This document shows, piece by piece, positions 12,430-24,860 of a DNA stretch of 64,000 nucleotides; within the stretch, counting starts at the first letter, position 1, and each line of letters opens with the position of its first letter. The notes beneath the pieces were generated by a model, which did no database searches, was not told the DNA's origin, and was given only the letters and a program-made list of their open reading frames with translations. Made by a program: the position numbers and the translations under genes. The stretch spans positions 28,850,001-28,914,000 of the forward strand of contig NC_073354.2 of NCBI RefSeq assembly GCF_027580225.2. Direction: 5' to 3'. This stretch comes from Misgurnus anguillicaudatus (lineage: Eukaryota; Chordata; Actinopteri; Cypriniformes; Cobitidae).

Positions 12430-12808
12430 TTAACGAATAAATAATTTAATGGTGGTGTGTTTAAATTTAAGTGGAATCTAGTGGTGAGATTGTGAATTGC
12501 AACCAACAGCTCACCCCTCAATTTCAAAACGCTTGAAGCTTTTGTAAAATTAAAAATGAACCCCCACAAAATATATATGTTATCATAACGACGATGAACT
12601 GCGTATGTTGATACGTACAATTTTGGACTGATGTCTGATGGCTTGGCATGGGGACGTAATGGGGATCTGCCAATAATCGGTTTATGTTCTATAACATATA
12701 AAACGGGAACATGACTACTCTAAAAGCAACTCATGTAAACACCTTACTTAGATTATTGTCTTATTCAGAATAAGGTCAATAATTGAATGACTTCTGTCCA
12801 TGTAAACA

Positions 12809-13972
12809 AGGTCACCGAACCACCAAATTAAAACCACTATTTGCCGTTTAAAATATCACTACATAAAAAGCTTTCAATTACATTCTTTCCATGACTTCTG
12901 AGCGACACAAAGTGTGTAAAAGCACAGTATTGTCTATCAGCACGTCTTCATATAAAAACAACCCTCGTGCCCCGACACAAATCAAACATCTTAGTCCAGT
13001 TTCCTTGATTTATATATAAGCACAATGTAGTTCTTGTCTCTCACACTCAAACAACATGATCATTCATCTCAAGTGCCAGACACAAAACCCATTTTTCCGT
13101 TTTCTGCACGCATAAACATGAGGTTGAAAGTGACGCTGGATGGGAGGAAAGTTCAGCTGATGTCATAAGTTGACTCTCGGGGAAAGAAAGATGGACGCCC
13201 TGAGATGCGAGGCTATTGCGCGACACCCAGGTTTGGGTGTTTTCGAACAGTGTGGACTTCTTCATTAGGGTCCGGCACTAAACATGAAGTGTGTTCGCCC
13301 GCATGTGTGTGACTTGCATAACAGATCCTGCGCTGTCTCGCTGGGCGGAGGAGTATGCATACTCCGCTGTGTCAGAGGGGTGGAGGGGTACACTAGCTCC
13401 TCTGTTAAACATCTGAGGTCACTGCTGGCCCCCATCGCAAACAAGTCATCATAATCTGGCCCGAGCTCGATCGCACACATGAGGCCTCCTGAATATTTGA
13501 GTGTTTATGTATGCCTGTACGTGCACATCTATCGTGGGTGTGCGTGCACCCAAGAGAGCTTGTTTGTACTTGCGTATTTACATTTATCTCTGGAGACACA
13601 TCAGACTAGGGGTAAGAGGAATACGTAAACATATAAACAAACCACATAGGCAAATACGCCGTGGTTGATTCTTTTTCCCCTAAAGCAAAGAGCGGATATG
13701 TTTGCCGGCATTGTAGCCCAGGAACTGGCAGCCGAGATCAGTGGTCTCATTGATGAGTGATCTTTCTGCCCCACTGCGACATTGAAGAACTGCAGCCACA
13801 GTAACATGACTGATTATAGTTTACCCACAATTCCACAGGGTGCACGGTTGACAACATTAAAAGTGTTTACTGTTAACATCTGCCTAGTGCCTTGCTCCTA
13901 CCATTTAGATTCCTCACCGTATTTCATTAACCTGTTGCTAGTATATAATACTATTATGTATAATATTGCATG
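12809..13972. other. no gene seen
   Basis: No recognised repeat. Short overlapping minus-strand open frames at 13047-13807 show no known domain. Confidence 0.45.
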
Positions 13973-13976
13973 TTAA

Positions 13977-14084
13977 AGGAGTAGTCCACCCAAAGAATGA
14001 GGCCCATTGACTTTTAATAGTAGGAATAAAAACTACTATGGTCAAGTCAATGGGGATCATTTTTGGGTGACTTACTCATTCTAC
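13977..14084. mobile_element. small hairpin MITE
   Basis: TTAA flanks lie at 13973-13976 and 14085-14088. The arms AGTCCACCCAAAGAATGA and AAGTCAATGGGGATCATTTT...GGGTGACT fold back on each other, including CCCATTGACTT / AAGTCAATGGG, around a small loop with ATAGTAG / CTACTAT. Confidence 0.75.
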
Positions 14085-14130
14085 TTAAAATGTTTCAAAA
14101 ACCGGGCCAGTACCCTTTCACCTAAAAGAA

Positions 14131-15175
14131 AAAATCCAGTTATTCCAAATATATATAAAAAAAAAAAAATTCTGATCATTTACTCACCCCCATTTTATCG
14201 AGAAGAAATTACGTTTTTTGAGGAAAACATTCAACAATTTTTCCATATAGTGGACTTTAGTGGACCTCACGCATGACGTATGCGAAACCATTCCAGTGTC
14301 TACAAGTGTGGAGAAAGAGGACCGTTTCGATGTTGTTGTATGTGGAATGATACTAATTAACGTCTTTGTGTCAGTTTATTGTTTAAAATGGTCCGCAAGC
14401 AGTGTTGGGGAAAGTTACTTTTAAAAGTAATGCATTACAATATTAAGTTACTCCCCAAAAAAGTAACTAAGATGGAAAGTAATGCTCACGTTACTTTTGC
14501 GTTACTTTTTCTTACTTTGCTGAGGCTTGATCTCTTTCAGGCCTTGCAGGTGTTTTTATGATCGCAAAAATGTCAAGCTCTGGCCTGCCATCTCTGTTTC
14601 TGACTCAAAGTGTTCGCGCTTAGGCACACAGAGTGCGTAATTCTACGTTAATATGTTCAGTTTAATTCAGTACATTATTTTATTTTTAAATTTAATTAAT
14701 TAAAAGTAACTCGCATTACTAAAAAAGTAACTCAAATATTAATGTGTACATTTATAAAGTAATGCGTTACTTTACTCGTTACTTCAGAAAAGTAATATTA
14801 TTACGTAATGCGCATTACTTGTAATGCGTTACCCCCAACACTGTCCGCAAGTGTGCGTTTCACATATGTAAAGTGGCACATCACACGGCTAGTGCAAGAC
14901 GGGAAATTGTGGTTTAAAATTATGTTTTTTATTTTATTTTTTGCAAAAATGACAATTGTTTCGCTAGATAAGACCCTTATGCCTCGTTTAGATCGTTTAG
15001 AGCTTTTTAAGCTGCATTGAAACTGTAAACTATTGTTGTCCACTAAAGTCCACTATATGGAGAAAAATCCTGAAATGTTTTCCTTTAAAAACTACATTAT
15101 TTTCGACAGAACAATGAAAGACATGGGGGGGTAAATTATCGGGATATTTTTTATAAAACTTGAATAATCCTTTAA
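14131..15175. mobile_element. long-arm palindromic TTAA element, copy 1, with THAP-like remnant
   Basis: The left and right arms of several hundred bp are inverted copies (GAAGAAATTACGTTTTTTGA, ATATAGTGGACTTTAGTGGA and complements). TTAA follows at 15172-15175; the left edge has mutated. The central loop has the start ATG at 14388 followed by codons for M-V-R-K. An hAT MITE (14400-14843) then interrupts it, and the frame resumes at 14852 with C-A-F-H-I-C-K. The Cys-x4-Cys after an initial Met-Val is typical of THAP-domain N-termini. Sister copies lie at 40967-42562 and 58474-59330. Confidence 0.8.
14400..14843. mobile_element. hAT-type MITE (CAGTGTTGGGG ends) with perfect 8-bp duplication
   Basis: The ends CAGTGTTGGGG and CCCCCAACACTG are inverted, and TCCGCAAG is duplicated exactly at 14392-14399 and 14844-14851. 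The interior is built from repeated AGTAACT / GTTACTTTT and AATGCGTTAC motifs, as in the well-known teleost repeat. Insertion split the short THAP-like frame of the host element. Confidence 0.95.
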
Positions 15176-15181
15176 ATAAAC

Positions 15182-15270
15182 CTCTGTACCTAAGGGGTGC
15201 ATATAATTACTTCAAAGGTACATATTGGTACCTAAATGGCTTCTGTACCTTATTCTGACAGTGTAGCACC
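15182..15270. repeat. GGTACC-type MITE fragment
   Basis: Contains GTACCTAAGGGGTGCATATA and AAAGGTACATATTGGTACCT then GACAGTG, matching the family seen at 236-904. Only part is left. Confidence 0.55.
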
Positions 15271-15284
15271 CTTTATTTTAAGAC

Positions 15285-15610
15285 GTGATAGACACTTTGC
15301 TATAATCTAAAAGCAGTTTTGGGATAAATATAGAAGAAAACAAGTAGTATGTCATCATTTTTTCCAGGAACCTAAAACTGCTAAAGCAGTCACGTCATTG
15401 CAGCACCTGACTAAGACGCCTTGCTGTCTAAAATTAGTTTGGGGTAAATATACAGAGGAACACCCAATAAATATGTTATCTGTACTAATTCCTGTAAAAA
15501 AACAATCATAGTACGGCTAAAGCTGCCACGTCATTGCCGTACCTGATTTACACGTCTTTCCATAATCTGGAAGTCGTTTTGGGGTAAATATAGAATGGAT
15601 TGTAACACTG
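15285..15610. repeat. degenerate tandem repeat, ~120-140 bp units
   Basis: Three diverged units share GGGATAAATATAGA / GGGGTAAATATACA / GGGGTAAATATAGA at 15321, 15441 and 15581. The first two also share GCTAAAGCnGnCACGTCATTG with GnACCTGAnT, so the spacing is 120 then 140 bp. The third unit is incomplete. Non-coding. Confidence 0.75.
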
Positions 15611-16860
15611 CAAAACAAGTCTGAGCTCATTTTAACCCAAATCAGCTTTCTGTGTAAAGTACATCTGTTGTGAAATCGTAGCAAAATGCGACTACGTCAA
15701 ATCTGTTGTTCAGGAATCTTAAACATAGACGTCATACATTCCATGTGTGCTAATACAAATTTCCAGAAAAAAACCTGAATATCTGATAGCATTGTTTGAG
15801 TTCACACTGAGCAAAGCTACAAAATCTACTAAACTATGTCTCATTTCTGTCTAAATAAGCCTGATTCACATCGTTCTTTATTATGTGGACTCTGTCTGTC
15901 CTCATGTATCTGACACAAATAATACTAGCATGTGACTTCTAGAAGGTAAAACCCAAGGTTGCCAGACAACATCATGTCTGTAATGTTTGTGACATCAATT
16001 TTCTACTGTATCAGTCAAGTAAAAAGCGTTTTTCGGACCCACAAGCCTACAACCACACTTATTTCAGCTAAAATCAAAATGCAAAAACATTTTAACTGAG
16101 GTCTGGCACTCTGGCATAAAACTTTTTTCACCCTCCATATTATAAAACCAATCATCTTCCAACACGTTAGAAATCTATCAACAGTTCTTTAACAATTTGC
16201 CATTACCACAAACAATTATTCCTTAACCGGCATTTAATTAGTTTTGGATCAACAAGCGGAGAGCAATAGACCTGACCCGCCAGCTCATGAGGTCACAGTC
16301 CACCGCACACACAAACATACGTCCACGCAACTCAACACACATATTATATGGTGCCGCATTGCAAGTTGATGAGTGGGGTGCTGGGGAGAAAGAGCATACC
16401 AGTTTTTTTATATCACTATTAAATGAGCCATGAAGGGCCACCCTAAGTTGTCTTGGAAGGAAGCCCCCCAGTCAGGAATGCAGCGGCACTGCCGCCCAGG
16501 GCATTTGGGCGCCGCAGTCACCTCACTGGAGGAATTTCCAGCCTTCATATAAAACTGATAATGGGATGTGTACACAGCAGGAGTGGAAAATCAGAGGTGC
16601 GTTACGAGGTTTTCCACATTCCTCCCTTTCCATGGGCCAGACGAGCGTGCACGGCATATGCCTTAGCCTGGGAATTCGAGTGGAGTGTAAGAGTGTTTGA
16701 GGATCTCTCTGTGTGTTTATGTCTCCCTGATAATGGGATATTCCCACAGGCAGTCCACTGCTGTTTTTGGACCTATCAGTTGCTGTGCAAGTAAATGCTT
16801 CTTAGGTAATATTAATGCATTTGACACTTTTACACCAAATTCACTGAAAATTCACAGCAA
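15611..16860. other. no gene seen
   Basis: No recognised repeats. Open frames around 16238-16794 on both strands are unassigned. Confidence 0.45.
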
Positions 16861-16927
16861 GTGGGATTAAATCCATGACGTTGGTGTTGCAAGCACCATT
16901 ATCTACCAGTTGAGCTACAGGAACACC
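16861..16927 (-). repeat. tRNA-derived SINE, head fragment
   Basis: Plus-strand text TGGGATTAAATCCATGACG and TCTACCAGTTGAGCTACAGG then AACACC is the complement of the SINE head, with B-box and A-box remnants. The tail is absent. Confidence 0.65.
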
Positions 16928-19462
16928 AATTTATAATCCAAAACCAAAATGCCATAAGTGCATCAACTCAAGACAGCTAAAAGAACATAGAAAGGTATTA
17001 CATATCACACCGAAGCTTTTCTTGAGCCACCAACATGGTCTCTAATGCCCTCTGAGGTTTCGTTCTTGAAGGCCACATCCTGACTGATCCTGGCTCCACC
17101 ACTCTGCTATATTAATACTGCGCAACTGTAAAGCCAAAAACCGATACCCCATTTCACCAAGGACGCAGTTTTATTTCCGACCAAGGCAGCCTAGACCGTC
17201 TCCACGGGTGATAAACGCAGACAGAAACCAAGGAAAGATCTAGTTTCTCCCACTGCTGAATGGCTTTTTGCTTGCCTTTTGTTCGGTGCGGCCCTTCGCA
17301 GACGGACGGGTCACAAAGCGATCTCCCATGTGTTGGCGTGATGGGAGGTGGCCGATGTGAAGCATATTCAATGTGACATATGGAGATCAACTCTCCCCCC
17401 GTTACCATCTATTACAGCAATTATCGAACGATCAGGAGATGTTCTTTTTCAGGCTAAAAATTTTCGTCAGTTCCAATGTTGTAATTTAACCATTTAAAAT
17501 CATTTGGTAGCACGGCTCCAAAGCAGATGCCAAGAAATGTACTGTATTACATAAAATTGTGCACTTTAAATTCCAAATTAAATACTGTTCTATACTGTAC
17601 AATGACCAATTTCTTTGTGGGCTGTTTACATGAGATATAATATCAGGTCAAGCATGTAATTTAGATCATCAAGTCATTATCCCTTCTCTTAATGGTCGTC
17701 TCGCTGTCCCAAGACTGCTAACCTCGTTCAAAAATCAGCATATTGCATATTCAGGCAAGGCCTGGATGCATTGGACACGGATGCTTTGTGCTATAAACCA
17801 TCGTGGATAAGTGTCATTGGAACACATTATGTGGTCGCGCTGTAATGACGGCTGCACTGCTACCAAGTTTTTTCTGTTTTCTTCCCTCCGTCCTGCTCGC
17901 TCTTCATCTCCACACTCATACCATGCGCCCCACGGCAGCATTCACAAACTCCTGCGGTTTTTAAATAGAGCAGTACAATCTCAGTCACAGCAACCCACGG
18001 CTGCTGCCTCTCCATCAGCCTGCACCCTTTTTTCACATTTCCTTCCATTTCTTCTCCATCCTCTCCTCTCTCTGACTCAACTCTCTGCCGCTTCCATTCA
18101 CGGGCTAAAAATATAAGTGAGGTCCTCACCTTGCCTTGTTGTCAGGGCATTAGTAGGCTGAATAAACGTCAGCTGTTCTCCTCTTCGTTGGTTTGAGATG
18201 CAGGTGAGCTCTCTTTATCCATTAATCAGACACTTTTATGTTCTGAAAACTCGATTGTTATTAGAAAATACTGCCACACGCTAACTCTCCAGGGCACAGA
18301 TGTTGTATCTTTGTGTGCCTGACTAAAGAAATGACCCTGCATTATGAAAATGCTGATAGGCTGGTGTGCTTACCAGGTTTCTAAACCATCACCCCCACCT
18401 AAAAAATTGAGTTGAAACGACAAACGACGTTCTGTATTAGCTATAAAATCGTTGATTTAGATGTTGGATGATGTTAATAACATGCAGTCTACCAGCTTTG
18501 CAACTAAAGCCAGATTTTTTCAGCATTAATAATGAAACCTGCAGACTCTCAGAGAGCGCAATTGACTTCAAGAAGAGACCAAGAGACCAAGAAGAGAAAT
18601 ATGGACAAAAATATCTGTTGTTAGGAATAATGAGATGAAAAAGATATTAAAAGCATGACTACGTCTTACACTTTGGTCAAAACAATAACAGATTATGCCA
18701 TGGCATAAAAGTGGGTTCAGAGAAGGTTGCTGGATGAATTGATGCCAGTGCAATAAAAGTCTATAAATATATGTAACGTCAAATCTGTACCTGGGATAGA
18801 TCTGGATCGTAAATTGTTTTTATGCGAATCTCAATTGGCACAAACAGCATGAACGCTGCCAGGAATGCGGTAGATTCAAGCCAGCGGAGACAGGTGGTCT
18901 CACCTGTGATTCAAAAGTGTTACGCCATGGAATAAAACCCACTATTTTCCTGGCTGTTCTCATGCATCCCTCGCACCTCCACGTGAAGTTCCTCCCACTC
19001 TTTCTATCTCTCCTTTTATATTCGTTTTCCAAAATCTGGCTTAAATTTGCCAACCCTGCAAGCCGTCTCAGCTGAGCGCTGGCCAATTGCCTTGGTACTG
19101 CTCTCGTTTAAGAGTATCTCACTGTTGTCTTTTCATCCGTTCGGCTGAGAATGTCATGAATCTCTCTCTCTTGCTCTCTGTATGATGTCTTAGCTGACCC
19201 CAGGCCTGGGCTAATGTCAGTGGGCCATCTGTGATAGGAACCCTGGGGCCCGAGTGGCAGAAGGCCACATGCCTGCCTGCCTACTTCCTGAGTTGAGCCC
19301 ACACTCTGGGTCTGGCCAGTGCTTGGCCTGAACACACACATAAAATGCACACAAACACGCATACAAATACAAAATGCTGCCGGCTGGTAGAACTTAATAA
19401 CGACACAGTATGCGCCCAAACACCAAAATTTGCAATAAGGCGAGGGGTCAGGTTGACTAAAC
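16928..19462. other. no gene seen
   Basis: About 2.5 kb without recognised repeats. Pyrimidine-rich text at 18000-18090 produces overlapping open frames that look spurious. Confidence 0.45.
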
Positions 19463-19620
19463 TGTGCTCCTGTATAACTCAGTGGTAGAGCATTGCGTTA
19501 GCAGTGTAATAGGTCATAGGTTTAAACCCAGGGAACACACATACCAATCAAAAAGTGTAGCTAGGTGTGCACTGTAAAGTCACTTTGGATAAAAGCATCT
19601 GCCAAATGCATAAATGTAAA
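19463..19620 (+). repeat. tRNA-derived SINE, near full-length
   Basis: The head TGTGCTCCTGTATAACTCAG then TGGTAGAGCATTGCGTTAGC carries an A-box-like segment, and GGTTTAAACCC stands at the B-box. The 5' GTGCTCC pairs roughly with GGAACAC, as an acceptor stem would. The tail reads CACTTTGGATAAAAGCATCT then GCCAAATGCATAAATGTAAA. This is the best plus-strand copy of a family with about eleven copies here. Confidence 0.85.
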
Positions 19621-19664
19621 CTCCCTGCCCAGGCCATAAAGATGCACTACAAACATACAACAAC

Positions 19665-19730
19665 AGTAGCTCAAATAGGTAGCAATGCCAAGGTCATAGG
19701 TTCGAATTCAAGGTAATGCATGTACAACAT
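19665..19730 (+). repeat. tRNA-derived SINE, degraded head
   Basis: Has GTAGCTCAAATAGGTAGCAA and GGTCATAGGTTCGAATTCAAG (A-box and B-box-like), directly downstream of another SINE copy. Confidence 0.55.
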
Positions 19731-21112
19731 AGTCAAAGCATAACAAAAATATGTAAGTGTGCAATCATTAACCAAGTCAAACAATCAGCAAACAACAAAA
19801 CAATCTTGGATTTTCCACCTTCTCGCACTTTCACTGATGTGTGAGCCACAGAGTGTTTGCCCATTTGGCACAGGTTGGGTATCTGGGTCTCTGTCTTTGC
19901 TATAGTTCTGGCATTGATCAAAACTGAACAGAAGGTATGGAGAGCTTAGCTCAGTCGGACCCTCGGCCACAGACACAGAGAAGGGGACACAGTCAGGGTC
20001 GGTCCAACCTCTATCCACACACCTTCACACTCTTCTGGCACTCGGATCAGTGGCATTTGCGTCACGGGGCACAGCTAGATTAGGTCTGAATGAAACCCTA
20101 AGCCTTCATTATAAAAACCTGACCATGCTGTTTCGATCAGACCCAGGTTTATAATAAAGATAAAATTAAGAGAATAATTCAGGAGCTTGTCTGACATGTT
20201 TTCCTGTTTAAATTAGCATTTTTTCTCTCAATGGATTCTGCCAAAAAAAAAAGAGTTATTTCTAAATGACCTGAGGTGGAGATTAAGCGCATTTAAAAGT
20301 ATTTGATGAACGAATAATACGTGCCGAGAGTGTTCGGTTAATATCATTATCTCATTTTTGACGGAGGTGGCGTTTAGCTGCTTTTGCATCTGAGCTCCTC
20401 AATTCCTTTTAGGCGTTGTGGTCACTCGTGGTCATAATAGAAGTGCTGTTTCAAGTGGGCCATCTGCCTTCAAGCTATTGTACAACAATATGATTCATTA
20501 CTCTGTCATGTTTCCAAAAACACACGGTAAAGCCAAAGAAACCATAAAATCAGTGGTATTTAGCTGTGCAAGACGTGAAATGAGTCATATTATGATTAAG
20601 TTGTGGTTTAATTGTATTGTAATTTAATATTCTGAAAGTGCCTTGATCAGATTTCATCTAAAGTTCTTTGTTGTCAATGAAATGCAGTAACTAAATAAAA
20701 AAAATATTTTCCAAATAATGAAATGAATCAATAGTGAACAGTACATAAAATGCAGCAACACCTAGTACACAGACCATCTATACACTAAAATAATAAATTA
20801 ATATCAGCCACGTTTACTTATAAAAATGTCCATGGACATGCTTACTATCCCTGATGGCCACTTTGGATATATTCAGGAATATTATCAACATATCTTTTGT
20901 CATTTCATCAGTATCTGTCAACGACACACGGTACTAAAAGGGGGTCTCTGTGTTACCAAAGAGACACTTGAGAAATCAAGGGGATTATTCAGCAGGATCA
21001 GCCGTGGATGTGCTAATGGTCTCTTTTACTCCTCTTCAACAGAGGATGGAACATCCTGGCACAAGGTCACAGAGGATTATTCCTCTCAGGTGCACAGATG
21101 GCTCCTTCTACC
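19731..21112. other. no gene seen
   Basis: AT-rich, unassigned. An open frame at 20826-21155 runs into the adjacent hAT MITE and is not supported as a gene. Confidence 0.45.
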
Positions 21113-21120
21113 ATCTAAAC

Positions 21121-21305
21121 CAGGGGTGGGCATTCCTGGTCCTGGAGGGCCATAGTCCTGCAGGGTTTAGCTTCAACCCTAATCAAACATATATACTTTT
21201 TTCATAGACAAAGTTATACAATTAGATTTTTCATTCAGTTGTATTAATGTTGGAGCTAAACTCTGCAGGACTGTGGCCCTCCAGGACCAGCAATGCCCAC
21301 CCCTG
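21121..21305. mobile_element. hAT-type MITE (CAGGGGTGGGCATTCCTGG), intact
   Basis: A 185-bp palindromic element. CAGGGGTGGGCATTCCTGGT at the left is the inverse of CAATGCCCACCCCTG at the right, and CCTGGAGGGCC / GGCCCTCCAGG continue inward. Perfect 8-bp duplications ATCTAAAC lie at 21113-21120 and 21306-21313. Confidence 0.95.
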
Positions 21306-21313
21306 ATCTAAAC

Positions 21314-24300
21314 TCTATAGCTCTCCACTTATTTCAGACGTGTTGTCTTTAAATGGAACAGCTTTCAGCTGAGCCACTGAATGGTAGGATTTAATCACCA
21401 CGCGAAGACGTCTTGCATAACATCCACTTCTTTCTAGAAAAGCAATGATAATGTGTCATGATTAAAAGGAAATGCATACCGATGTGTGAAAGCGAGTGGC
21501 AAGCTTTTCAGTGGAGAAATTCAATTCATCCAAAGAGGAAGTGTGTTCAAAAGACGCAAGGTCACATCCTAAAACAGTGTAATTCACTAGATTCTTAATA
21601 ATACTGACATCTTTACTGTTTATACCCCCATGACAGGTTTAAAATTAAACGCAGTAAAGAGGAGACCCCCTTCTGAGGGCTTCTGGGTACACATGATTCG
21701 ATAGGTGTGACATCCGCACACATAAACAACATAAGCCAGCAAAAACAAGCAGCAAGGAATGTAGCACCCAAACCTGGACACAATTACTCCCTGTCCCGCT
21801 GCCAAAGCAGTGCAATTGATGTAGCGGGTCTGTATCAGGTTGTTGCGGACGAGGGTCTTCTGTAATCCCGTGAGTGCACTGGCGGCAAGCTAACATCACA
21901 TTACTCTTGTAGTCACAGGCAGACAGAGCTCCCGCACGGGTTGGTAATTGCTTTCCCCTCCGCTGGCAGGCCGGCACATCACCTTAGGAAAGAATCTGCC
22001 ACTGCGATATCAGGCTTCCCTCAGCTGACCCGCTTTACTCAAAACCCAAAGGAAAACACGAACTGGGTTTTTGTAACGGAACGTTTACGCAAACAACACA
22101 CAATTGATCTGCCGGCCGAGCATTCTCTTAAGAAGTTATTGATATTCATCGATGTGTGTCGAGCTGGGCATTTCCCGAATTCCGTCGGAGAGACAATTCG
22201 TCGGAGAGAAAAATTCAGAGCAATGAGATAATAAAGTCATAGTATTTGTGAATGGAAAATACACACTTCTTGCTGGTTAATTTCTCTGTTATCAGACAAA
22301 AGTATTACAGTTCTCTCAGTACAGGTAGACACGTGAGGAGTAGTGAAGGGTGTGCTCTCCTGACCTGCATCAAGACACTCATCTCAAGGTCACTGTAAAC
22401 CCTGGGTTCCCCTGTTGTACGTTTTCTGAATGGCATGCATGTATTAGGATCATATGCACATACATAAAAGGATATGTGCTTTTATGAAATAAATATTTTA
22501 TAAAATAAAGCTGTTAATGCAAATATATGCATCTGTGATGTCCGCCCAGTGTTTATGTGGTGTTCCCTTGGTCTTACTGTCAAAGCCTTTCCTCACGTTT
22601 TTAAATGCCATGCTCATAAATCAAACAGCTGCATGGGGGAGGTAAGCACGTCCGCAGATATTTATTTTGCAAAAAAGCATTTTAATAATTCCCAGTGGGA
22701 ATGATAAACGATGCAAGGCATGTAAACCTGGGTGATAAGGTTGGGGGTGTCCCTTCACCAAAAAGGCAACTGACATTCCTGCACAAGCTTCGCAGACAGA
22801 TGCGGGTCGAACAGCTACTGTACCTTATGTACACCGATGTAACGCATACAAACAAGTGCATGTCTATTATACGCTCTGCAAGGAGAAACTGAAAGAGAAA
22901 TACAATCTAATGCTTTGTCTGTTTCTCCAGAAGCAGATGTTAGTGTTGTTATCAGACAGAGATGGCATCAATAGCTCAGCATGCAAGCGGTACGAGCAGG
23001 CGAGCAGAGACTCTTTCTCTCTGACAGCCTACTGCAGCCAAGCCTTCTGCTTTCAGCCACAGATGAACAGCTTACACAAGCATATATCTCCACTGCCTTA
23101 TGGTCACGTCAGCCCAGAGGGGGATATCACCTCTCTGATCGCTACTAGACACAATGACAGATACAGAAGAGAAGGAAAAAATACAGATTTCAGAACCAAC
23201 CTGGCTTCTCAAGGTCCTTGGTCATCCACAACATTCCCCTGATCTCGAATTCCCCTTGTCCATTCTAGGAGGTTAGGAATAAAACACCAGGCAGCCAGCC
23301 GAAACTCCCATCAATCAGAAGGCTCTCGCTGATAGAGCGTATACTAGGAGACCTACTGATGTAAGCTAGTCACCAGAGAAAATACCCAGTCGTGACGCAT
23401 ATCCAGGAACAAAAATAGCACTGGGGCCCCAAGAGGGGTTGCGCAACAGGCTACGCTGAGAGGTACTTTCGCAGCGCCTGTTTTTCTTTGCTGTTTTTGT
23501 GCCTTGTCACAAAAGAGGTTTTAATTCTGGAAAGCTGCACTTGACCGCAAATAAAAGAGGTCAGGGTACAAGGGTGGAGTGGGATTACAGGCAGCTTTTG
23601 TATGTTTGCATGAGTGTTTGTGTGTAATGACGCAGAGTTTTATCGGACTGAGATTTAATTGCAGTCTGGCCTCGGCGCCTTTGACCTGGGGATTGTCCAC
23701 AGAGTGCATATAACACAGCGGTATCACCGCTCACCCCCCTCCCGTGGACCTATAAATAGCTCACCAGGCTAATTCCTGCAAAATCCCTTTATAGATGTGC
23801 TTTCACCGTTCACTCCTGGCTAGCCCCGATACTGATACGATTAGCTTGCAGATCATGACGTGTTATTTTGTGCCTGTGCATATTTAATAAGCAAGGGTTA
23901 TTTTTATCATACTTGAACAAAATGTGACATTGTACAAGTGCACTGCGACAGTCCCAGAGAGGGGACGATAAAGATCCGAAAGCCTGCTGAGCAAACACTT
24001 CCTTCCCGACCCTTGACAGCAGACAAGATTAATTCTCACGCTAATATATTTACCTCCGCTCCTTGAGTCTTGAGTGACAGCAATGTGGCCCTTTTGAGGG
24101 TCACCTGGCTCGAGAGTTATGGCCACATTCTGCACAGCAGCAGCACCGTTCCGGAGACCATTTATTCAAACCTCTGGGATGACATCAAGCTGTCAAGTGC
24201 CACTGTGATAACAACTATGCCGGTTATCCCAAGATGAATCAGTTCATCAAGTTTCTACGCTTAACATACACAGCTGTCCCGCACGCTTTTGCCTATACCA

Positions 24301-24860
24301 CAGAATCCAATTTACACTGCTAAATATATTTGACCAGTGCTGACCTCTAGAAAGTGACTAACTGAGAATCTGGCTGACTAGAAGGTGAGATCCCATATGA
24401 CATCTACAGCGAAGAGACGTGGGAATAAAAATGTGGAGCTTCTTGGGGGTTCTCACTTATTGCCTGAACAAGTATCTTTGTAAACAAATTTTCTGGTTAA
24501 AGTACTTTTTGACTTTATCCCAAGGAACACACATGCTGCTAAAAAGAAAAACCATCAATGCACTGTAAAGCCCAGAGTATAGTAACGTACACACACGGTC
24601 AAACGCACAGCCTTGCAAAGTATAGTTTATTTAACTTGCATGAACACAGACTTTGACGCATGCCCATTATGACAAAATGCAATGCATCTCCTGGGCAACC
24701 TACTACATTCTCCTGTAGGTGCATGCGCAACCTACATGTACAATGTATGGAGGGTTTCAAAAATCAGTACGGATGCACTCTTCTGATGAAAAAATTTGTC
24801 ACGCACACTGTATGTGAACCCTCGCATACACATAAAAAATGGACCATACTTCGGCCTTAT
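21314..24860. other. no gene seen
   Basis: About 3.5 kb without recognised repeats. Open frames at 21645-21977 (minus), 21941-22231 and 22856-23242 (plus) lack known domains and splice-supported context. If this window lies in a gene, this block is one of the more plausible places for an unrecognised short exon, but I cannot show one. Confidence 0.4.

Larger units (their letters stand above)
11138..12808. mobile_element. large MITE with TGTTTACATGGACA ends, carrying two nested elements
   Basis: The terminal inverted repeat is TGTTTACATGGACA at 11138 and TGTCCATGTAAACA ending at 12808, with further inverted similarity inward (TTCAATnTTA..., AAGACAATA). Two separate TTAA-flanked MITEs (11309-11716 and 12190-12429) lie inside, leaving roughly 1.0 kb of its own non-coding sequence. 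The superfamily is uncertain. Confidence 0.75.

Noticed and set aside
20826..21155. 109-codon plus-strand open frame
   Set aside because: Its C-terminal end is the translated hAT MITE at 21121; the rest has no known domain.
22856..23242. 128-codon plus-strand open frame
   Set aside because: No domain, no clear splice sites at its edges, composition like the flanks.
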